Below, piece after piece: positions 8,189 to 13,137 of a stretch of DNA of 13,137 bases. Every line of letters begins with the position of its first letter. The stretch's first letter is position 1. Under the pieces are notes generated by a model. It was not told the origin of the DNA. It ran no database searches and saw only the letters and a list, made by a program, of their open reading frames with translations. The translations under genes were made by a program, and so were the position numbers. The DNA is taken from assembly GCA_003990745.1 (NCBI GenBank), contig RBNI01005011.1, positions 1-13,137 of the forward strand, given 5' to 3'. The stretch comes from Jimgerdemannia flammicorona. Taxonomy: Eukaryota; Mucoromycota; Endogonomycetes; Endogonales; Endogonaceae.

Positions 8189-8814
8189 GAACAGATAGCT
8201 GATCCAATCTTCTAAAAGAAGTCTACTATGAAATTGTCCTAACAATCCAGTCTACCCCAGCTGCTCTGACTCTTGATCAGAAAGTAGTCTTTATATAGAG
8301 ATAATAGACTACCAGATACTCTGCTGAACACTCAATAGAAAGGATAACTGACATCAAGATAGAGCTACTAAAGCCAACTAGTATCATACTCATCACAGCT
8401 CTCAACAGATAACTATTTCCACCTACCTCCAAGATGGCCAAAGCTGACTCAGTAGAGAAACTTACTCAGTAGTTTGCCAAGATGTCTGCATATCTTGGAG
8501 AGAAGTAAAAAGTGCCAACAGGGGACCAGTACAGAGGTTTACAGTTACTATAGAAGAATACACTATTATATGCTTTAAATATAGAGAAGAAGACTACTAT
8601 ATAAAGAATTGTATAACTGAAATAAGGCATAGAGCCCAACTAAGTAATGCTACTAGAACCAGAGAATAAACTAATACAGTAGTTATTAAGAAGATTGGTA
8701 ATACTAATGATGAAGAATACTATGAGGAGTCCAAATTCTACTCTGTTACTAAAGATACCAGAACCCAGTCCAAGCTCTATAATAAGAAGAGCAATAGCAA
8801 GCCAATTAGAAGAC

Positions 8815-9935
8815 TAAAAAGACTCCAACTATCACTATTCAAAGTAAGATCCAATCTGAGGAAATTGATCAAGACATAGAGTTAGATAAAGCTACCCACC
8901 AAATTATTGAAAACACTACTCTAGTCTTAGGAGAAAGTGAAAGCAAGAAAGAATAGAAGCTGTACAAGACTAAGGTCCATTAGTATGATATCTATAAGAA
9001 TATCAAGAAATAGAAGATCAATGCTACTTTTAGACAACTAGTAGAAGTCTCTGCCTTCAGATAGCAGTTGAGAGTAAAACTTGCAACCACTGTTAAGAAC
9101 CAAGAGTACAAGATCATAGAAGCTCACAATGCATAAGAAGATGAATAAGAAGACTCAGATAAAGAATCTGAAGTTTAGCATAAGACCTCAGCCTATACCT
9201 AATGTCAGATTGAAGATTGTATTTTTGATACTATCATCAATACTGATGCTAGAGGATACCTTATAAGTAAGAAGACAATTGACTACCTAGGCTAAAATAT
9301 TGAAGAATCTACTAGAATGGTCTATGTTACAGCAGATAGTATATGAGCTACCCTCCTAGGCAAGATCTAAGAAGTCTCCATCAAGATCAGAGGAGCTATT
9401 ATCTCAGTAGATGTAATCATTATAAGTACCACCAACTATGATATTCTTATTAGTAACTAATGGCTTTATAAGACCAAAGCTATTATTGATCTCAATGCCC
9501 AAAAGATGCAGATCAACTATAAAAGAAGAAATATACAAGTCTCTATCAATATCCACAAAAGAGTACTATCAGATATAGAGGAAGAAGATAAAGAGAATAC
9601 AGAAGTCTTTATATACTCAGTATATAAGAACAAGAGTAAGACAACCAAACTCACAGATGAGTAGTAATATAATAAGATTATTGATAGCTATACTCCTCAA
9701 GAAAGATATCTCTATGGTACTAGGATATACTGCTTCAAATATCTAAATAACTGCTAGTTCTGTATTAGTGAAGTTAGAAAAATCCATCAACAAAGGTATA
9801 AGTAAAAAGCCACTGAAGCAAAAAAGAAAGCCAAAGAAGATGGCCAGCCCTCAGAGCTTCAAGCTGATAGTGATGATGAGAAGGAACAAGAACCAGACAT
9901 CACTCTCAAGATCAAGAAGTTTCACTCCAAAGCCA
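8815..9935 (+). pseudogene. pol: Pol remnant: linker and retropepsin-type protease
   Basis: Frame 2 runs through an acidic/Lys-rich linker (ATFRQLVEVSAFR near 9026, then EDSDKESEV) into a retropepsin domain near 9210-9520. The flap-side context GYLISKKTIDYLG follows the active-site triplet, which reads N-T-D-A at 9239-9250 instead of D-T-G-A. Asp to Asn and Gly to Asp are both G-to-A, so the catalytic Asp is gone. Further on come VDVIIISTTNYDILISN (the usual GxDxILG-like region, altered) and a TAG/TAA-rich stretch. Lys/Glu-rich KATEAKKKAKEDG near 9809 links to the dUTPase in the same frame. The protease would have cut Gag-Pol. Confidence 0.78.
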
Positions 9936-9943
9936 AGATCTCA

Positions 9944-10335
9944 GAATATAAGACTGAAAGAGCTATAGAAAAAGACCTTGCCAGCATCTAAGATGCTATT
10001 CTTGAACCACAGACCACCACTCTACTTGGTATTAGAATTGAAGTCAAGTTACTAGAGAATCATACTAGAATTATTAAGACCAGGAGCAGTCTGGTCAAGA
10101 GTAAAATCTCAGTTAAAGAAAGAGTCATTGACTCTAATTACACTGGTGAGATCTTTCTTACAGTCAGGAATCATAACCTCACTACCTATTTGAAATCAAG
10201 AAGTATAATAGAATTGACCAGATGCTGATATATGAAGTTAAGAAGCCTAAGATCACTAAAGCCATTAAACTCATCAAGACTAAGAGAGAAAAACAAGGCT
10301 TTGGATCTACTGGAAGAGAAGTCTATACTGCTACT
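9944..10335 (+). pseudogene. dUTPase domain of Pol, between protease and RT
   Basis: Trimeric dUTPase hydrolyses dUTP to dUMP and keeps uracil out of DNA. All five family motifs are in order: motif 1 RAIEKDLAS near 9959-9985, motif 2 RSSL at 10082-10093, motif 3 VIDSNYTGEI at 10124-10153, motif 4 RIDQMLIYEV at 10210-10239 and motif 5 KQGFGSTG at 10291-10314. Motifs 1 to 5 span about 119 codons, the normal length. The catalytic Asp and the Tyr of motif 3 are kept; the next Asp is Asn (G-to-A). Motifs 1-3 are in frame 2 and motifs 4-5 in frame 1, so an indel lies between 10153 and 10210. A TAA at 9989 breaks motif 1's end. It is continuous in frame with the protease upstream and, after the indel, with RT downstream, so it was part of one polyprotein. 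Confidence 0.9.
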
Positions 10336-10789
10336 AATATTACTGAACTTGAGTATAAGAAAGATAAGAACTAGAACAAGTACACATATACTATTGGAAA
10401 AAAAATTTCTCTAGAAGAATAACTTCTCAAGATCCTGCACCAGAATAAAGAAATACTAACTATAGACTTCAGGGACATCTACAATCAAAAACCCAAATAC
10501 TACCATAAAGTTGATACTGGTAATACTAAGCCCATCTATCAGAAAGTCAGACCCATATCATCTACTTACAGAGAATGACTGTAAGCAGAATTCAAAGAAA
10601 TAGAAACTAGTATCATTAAGTAAGCTATCAGTCTCTGGGCTTCACTTATTGTCTTTGCTCTAAAGAAAGAAAGCAAGTCTGAAGAGTTTACTTCAAGACT
10701 CTGTATTGATTACAAGAAGCTCAATATAATCACTAAGAAAGATAGGTAGCTCTTACCAAATATTCAAGAAATCCTTATTATCTATAAGT
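10336..10789 (+). pseudogene. pol: Pol remnant: RT N-terminal (fingers) part, truncated
   Basis: Frame 1 continues from dUTPase motif 5. Ty3-type RT landmarks are HKVDTGNTKPIYQKVRP near 10504-10554, ISLWASLIVFALKKES near 10630-10677, SRLCIDYKKLNIITKKDR near 10693-10746 and LLPNIQEILIIYK at 10750-10788. In-frame stops occur near 10372, 10420, 10576, 10582, 10621 and 10747. The frame ends at TGA 10789, where the minus-strand tandem repeat begins, so the palm with YxDD is missing. SP of the usual SPWASP motif is SL/SL by C-to-T change. Confidence 0.92.
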
Positions 10790-11000
10790 GAGTTACTTAT
10801 AAAAGTACTATTATATAGTTCTGAAAGAGTTTTCTGAGAGTTCTAAATATTCTGAAAGACTATTTTCTTTAGATCAAGATCAATTTTATATAGAGTACAT
10901 CTTCTATATTTATTGATTTCAAGATTGGGTTGATGTCTCAACCAAAGTTCTTTTTTAGACTTGTTCTAGATGTTTAGGATTTTCTATATTTCAGAAAGTT
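10790..11000 (-). pseudogene. Coding remnant in tandem unit 1, unrecognised
   Basis: The minus strand reads NKSKKELWLRHQPNLEINKY, then a Leu/Lys-rich part with DLDLKKIVFQNI and LYNSTFISNSL. It is the homologue of the frame at 11741-11990, with Trp and His kept where unit 2 has a stop and a Tyr. It may be the start of a gag-like protein just after an LTR. No domain is recognised. Confidence 0.4.
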
Positions 11001-11277
11001 TAAGAATTAAGACCAGCTCAGTTGAATTAGTATATCACTGTAGACAATACCCAATTAGGAAATTTCATAACATAGTTAGGAGTGAGACTTAATAGAGTGT
11101 GAATTTATTTAAGAGTAGTTTGTGGATTATTAAATAGATTAATTTGCTATTTATAATATTACTATACTAGGAGTAGTTATGTATGGAGATATTATGGAGA
11201 AGTGTTCAGGAGTTATTATGTGTTTAGATCTGTTTAAGTCTATTTAAGTCTGAGTTTCTAAGGTCTAAGAGAGGGGG

Positions 11278-11285
11278 TATTTATA
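11278..11285 (-). promoter_or_regulatory. TATA box, tandem unit 1
   Basis: TATAAATA on the minus strand, followed by CCCCCTCTC. Conserved in unit 2 at 12612-12619 and much like TATAAATATCCCTC in the LTR of copy B. Confidence 0.5.
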
Positions 11286-11481
11286 CTAATAGAAGACTAT
11301 TTGAATTAGACTAAATATGGATATAGCACTTAGTATCTTATTGAGTTGGAATATAGTCACATAGTGTATATATGTAAACTAATATGTTAAGAGATTATCT
11401 AACTGCTAAGTCAGTATATAGTTATATTATATAAGGCTAATCTAACTATACTAATAACTGCTAAGCTATGTATCTATAGAT

Positions 11482-11700
11482 TTAGATACTATCTGGGTAG
11501 TCTTTGATGATATCACTATCAATGATATCATCTCTGATAAAGTAGTTATCTAGGAAGAGTGGTTCTTAGATTATCTCTCTCTATTCACTCAAATAATAAT
11601 ATATTGAAACTATATTATTATCTCACAGGATAGTATCATCTGTCTTATATAATAAGTATAGAGTTGGTAAGTGAAGGAGAGGTATATTATCTTTGCTTTT
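11482..11700 (-). pseudogene. Acidic coding remnant, tandem unit 1
   Basis: The minus strand reads DNIPLLHLPTLYLLY, then TDDTIL-stop-DNN, a Tyr-rich part, EPLFLDNYFIRDDIIDSDII and KDYPDSI-stop at 11482. It aligns residue by residue with 12814-13101 and shares two internal stop positions, so these stops (or a non-coding state) predate the duplication. Asp-rich end resembles the tail of the LTR ORF of copies A and B. Confidence 0.4.
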
Positions 11701-11740
11701 ATCAGATTTACTATCTATATATCTTCTATAGGTAATAGTA

Positions 11741-11990
11741 CTATGAGTTGTAGAATTGTAATAAGCTGACAGCTATTATAAGAGAGTTACTTATAAAAGT
11801 ACTATTACATAGTTCTAAAAGGGTTTTCTGGAAGTTCTGGATATTCTGAAAGACTGTTTTCTTTAGGTCAAGATCAATTTCATATGGAGTATATCCTTTA
11901 TACTTATTGATTTTAAGATCAGATTGATATCTCAACTAAAGTTCTTTTTTGGACTTATTCTGGATGTTTAGGATTTTTCATATTTTAGAA
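11741..11990 (-). pseudogene. Coding remnant in tandem unit 2, unrecognised
   Basis: An open 64-codon frame (11935-11741) reads LRYQSDLKINKYKGYTPYEI, then DLDLKKTVFQNIQNFQKTLL. Upstream, the frame goes on through stops to about 11990 with KILNIQNKSKKEL. It is the homologue of 10790-11000. GYTPYEI resembles a short integrase motif, but the flanking residues do not fit integrase, so no function is given. Confidence 0.4.
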
Positions 11991-12081
11991 AGTTCAAGAA
12001 ACTAAGATCAGCTTAGTTGAATTGATATATCACTGCAGACAATACTCAATTAGGAAATTTTGTAATATGGTTAGGAGTAAG

Positions 12082-12428
12082 TAGTACTCCTAAATGAATT
12101 GAATCAATTTGAATTGAATTGAATTCAAATTGAATTGAGGGTCTGATTTGAACTCTATTTTTAGAAATGTAATAACTTGATGAATATACATCCAAAGTCA
12201 ATGATCTTTAGCTTGTTAGATTCCCCTATATAAGAGAAATCTAACAAGCTAAAGATCATTGACTTTGGATATATATTCATCGAGTTATTAAATTTCTAAA
12301 AATAGAGTTCAAATCAGACCTCAATTTGAATTGATTTGAATCAAATTGGACCTCAATTCAATTCAAAGTTTTTGAATCAAATTGAATTTAGGTCCAATTT
12401 AATTCAATTCAATTCATTGAGAGCACTA
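12082..12428. mobile_element. hAT-like foldback MITE (347 bp), second family member
   Basis: Ends TAGTACTCCTAAATGAATTG and (reverse complement) TAGTGCTCTCAATGAATTGA match the MITE at 7636. The middle is a strong hairpin: GTCAATGATCTTTAGCTTG near 12199 pairs with its complement near 12249 around a loop of roughly 15-20 bases. Target duplications are GGAGTAAG (12074-12081) and GGAGTAGG (12429-12436), one transition apart. The empty site in unit 1 (11079-11086) confirms insertion. It holds the only CpG seen nearby (12280). No transposase. Confidence 0.9.
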
Positions 12429-12611
12429 GGAGTAGGACCTAATAGGGAGTGGATTTACTTAAGAGTAGTTTGTGGGTTATTAAATAAGTTTATTCACTAT
12501 TTATGATATTGCTATACTAGGAGTAGTTGTGTAAAGAAATATTGTGGAGAAGTATTCAGAGTTGTGTTCAGATCTATTTTTGTCTGAGATTCTGAGGTCT
12601 GGGGGAGGTAA

Positions 12612-12619
12612 TATTTATA
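12612..12619 (-). promoter_or_regulatory. TATA box, tandem unit 2
   Basis: TATAAATA on the minus strand, followed by TTACCTCCCCC. Same position in the unit as 11278-11285. Confidence 0.5.
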
Positions 12620-12813
12620 CTAATGAAAGGCTATCTGGACTATACTAAATATAGATATAGTAATTAGTATCTTGCTAAGTTAGAATATAGTCATATAGTA
12701 TAAGTGTAAACTGACATATCAAGAGATCATCTAACTACTAAGTTAGTATGCAGTTATATTATATGAGGCTAATCTAACTATACTAATATATAACTGCTAA
12801 GCTATCTATAGAT

Positions 12814-13101
12814 TTAGATACTATCTGAGTAGTCTTCAATAATATCACTATTAATGATATCATCTTTAATAAAGTAGTCATCTAGGAAGAGTGGTTCTTG
12901 AATTACTTCTCTCTATTCACTTATATAATAATATATTGGGATCATATCACTATCTTATAGAATAGTATCATCTTTCTCATATTGTAGATATAGAGTTAGT
13001 GAATAAAGGAGAGGTATATTATCTTTACTTTCATTAAATTTACTATCATCAGATTTGCTGTCTATATACTGTCACATAGTGGTCACTGAGTCCTTCAAAT
13101 A
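12814..13101 (-). pseudogene. Acidic coding remnant, tandem unit 2
   Basis: The minus strand reads YLKDSVTTM-stop-QYIDSKSDDSKFNESKD, then PLLYSLTLYLQYEKDDTIL-stop, IYYYISE-stop-REV, and EPLFLDDYFIKDDIINSDII before EDYSDSI-stop at 12814. The stops are one transition from Gln, Arg or Trp codons. It looks like the C-terminal part of a protein whose start is beyond the window. Asp-rich DDII...D.I spacing recalls KHDDIIGDDVI in the LTR ORF at 2628-3467. Function unknown. Confidence 0.45.
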
Positions 13102-13113
13102 TGCCAGATTCTC

Positions 13114-13137
13114 TTTTTTTTTTTTTTTTTTTTTTTT
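13114..13137. repeat. Poly-T run at window edge
   Basis: Twenty-four consecutive T close the window. It may be a poly-A tail of a minus-strand insertion, an expanded homopolymer, or an assembly edge. Confidence 0.9.

Larger units (their letters stand above)
7276..8640 (+). pseudogene. gag: Gag remnant, split by a MITE
   Basis: Frame 1 from ATG 7276 reads MSTHIL, then a stop, ITIKESILIFIKDFEQFT and on to SYDDTLK at 7635, with TAG/TAA at several likely Gln codons. The MITE at 7636-8180 interrupts it. After the insertion the frame shifts and reads DIKIELLKPTS and KMAKADSVEKLT, and a second shift leads to a zinc knuckle at 8571-8612. That knuckle should be C-x2-C-x4-H-x4-C, but reads C-FK-Y-REED-Y-YIKN-C: the second Cys (8580) and the His (8595) are both Tyr, single C-to-T/G-to-A steps. 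Gag would have formed the particle and bound RNA. The capsid part is called from position and from the knuckle, not from a recognised capsid motif. Confidence 0.75.
5545..10789 (+). mobile_element. Ty3/gypsy LTR retrotransposon copy B, 5' portion (LTR to RT)
   Basis: The order LTR, candidate PBS, gag, protease, dUTPase, RT is that of the 5' half of an LTR element of the same family as copy A. It is cut within RT at 10789 by unrelated minus-strand DNA. It is more decayed than copy A: stops are frequent in every frame, at least three frame changes occur (in gag, before protease, within dUTPase), and CpG is essentially absent outside the inserted MITE. The right half of the element, including YxDD, RNase H and integrase, is not in the window after 10789. 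Confidence 0.9.
10790..11783 (-). repeat. LTR-like tandem unit 1 (about 994 bp)
   Basis: It begins GAGTTACTTATAAAAGTACT and aligns along its length with 11784 to the window end. Read on the minus strand it has an acidic coding remnant (about 11700-11482), a TATAAATA at 11285-11278, and a second coding remnant (about 11000-10790). Acidic ORF, then TATA, then a transcribed part is the same order as in the LTRs of copies A and B, so I infer an LTR (plus leader) of a related element. It cuts copy B inside RT. The site where unit 2 carries a MITE is empty here (GGAGTGAG at 11079-11086). Confidence 0.7.
11784..13137 (-). repeat. LTR-like tandem unit 2, with inserted MITE
   Basis: It starts with the same GAGTTACTTATAAAAGTACT as unit 1, directly abutting it. 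It differs by scattered, mostly transition changes and by one 355-bp insertion (347-bp MITE plus 8-bp duplication). Minus-strand order is acidic coding remnant (13101-12814), TATAAATA (12619-12612), U5-like part and second remnant (about 11990-11741). The right edge is lost in the terminal T run, so the end is the window edge. Confidence 0.7.

Noticed and set aside
9768..10414. Plus-strand Lys/Arg/Ser-rich ORFs at 9768-9968 and 10232-10414
   Set aside because: Out-of-frame readings of the protease-dUTPase linker and of dUTPase/RT, whose proper frames carry the motifs.
11741..11935. Integrase fragment suggested by GYTPYEI
   Set aside because: The flanking residues do not match the integrase region where such a motif occurs and no DDE residues are nearby.
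1..13137. tRNA, rRNA or other structural RNA genes
   Set aside because: None recognised by eye on either strand; the hairpins seen are MITE palindromes.

Overview
This window holds no intact host gene. It is a nest of decayed transposable elements, most likely from a filamentous or biotrophic fungus. The basis for that is Ty3/gypsy-type LTR retrotransposons riddled with C-to-T / G-to-A damage (CAG, CAA, CGA and TGG codons turned into stops), very low CpG, and rising A+T. RIP or methyl-C deamination would both produce this. The species cannot be named from the sequence.

Layout. 1-212: a short CpG-bearing flank of different composition, with an abrupt join to a retroelement. 213-3969: the 3' part of one Ty3/gypsy copy (copy A), made of the RT end, RNase H, integrase, a polypurine tract and a 1.58-kb LTR. 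3970-5544: AT-rich DNA with antisense coding remnants and half of a MITE. 5545-10789: the 5' part of a second, older copy of the same family (copy B), made of a 1.6-kb LTR, a candidate primer-binding site, gag, protease, a dUTPase domain and the start of RT. The gag of copy B is split by a 545-bp hAT-like foldback MITE (7636-8180). 10790-13137: a minus-strand, LTR-like unit of about 994 bp present twice in tandem. The second unit carries a 347-bp MITE (12082-12428) and the first keeps the empty site. The window ends in 24 T.

Three points stand out. (1) The two LTR copies are homologous from a TG directly after a polypurine tract, so a reading frame of about 280 codons lies inside the LTR (U3). 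It has its own conserved TATA box, separate from the TATA box of the genomic transcript. (2) All five trimeric-dUTPase motifs sit between protease and RT in copy B. (3) In 3600-13137 I see only three CpG by eye, and all three lie in the two MITEs, which suggests the MITEs landed after the surrounding DNA had lost its CpG.

The parts fit one element: LTR (with ORF) - PBS - gag - PR - dUTPase - RT - RNase H - integrase - PPT - LTR. Copy B supplies the 5' half and copy A the 3' half. The central RT segment with the catalytic YxDD is in neither.
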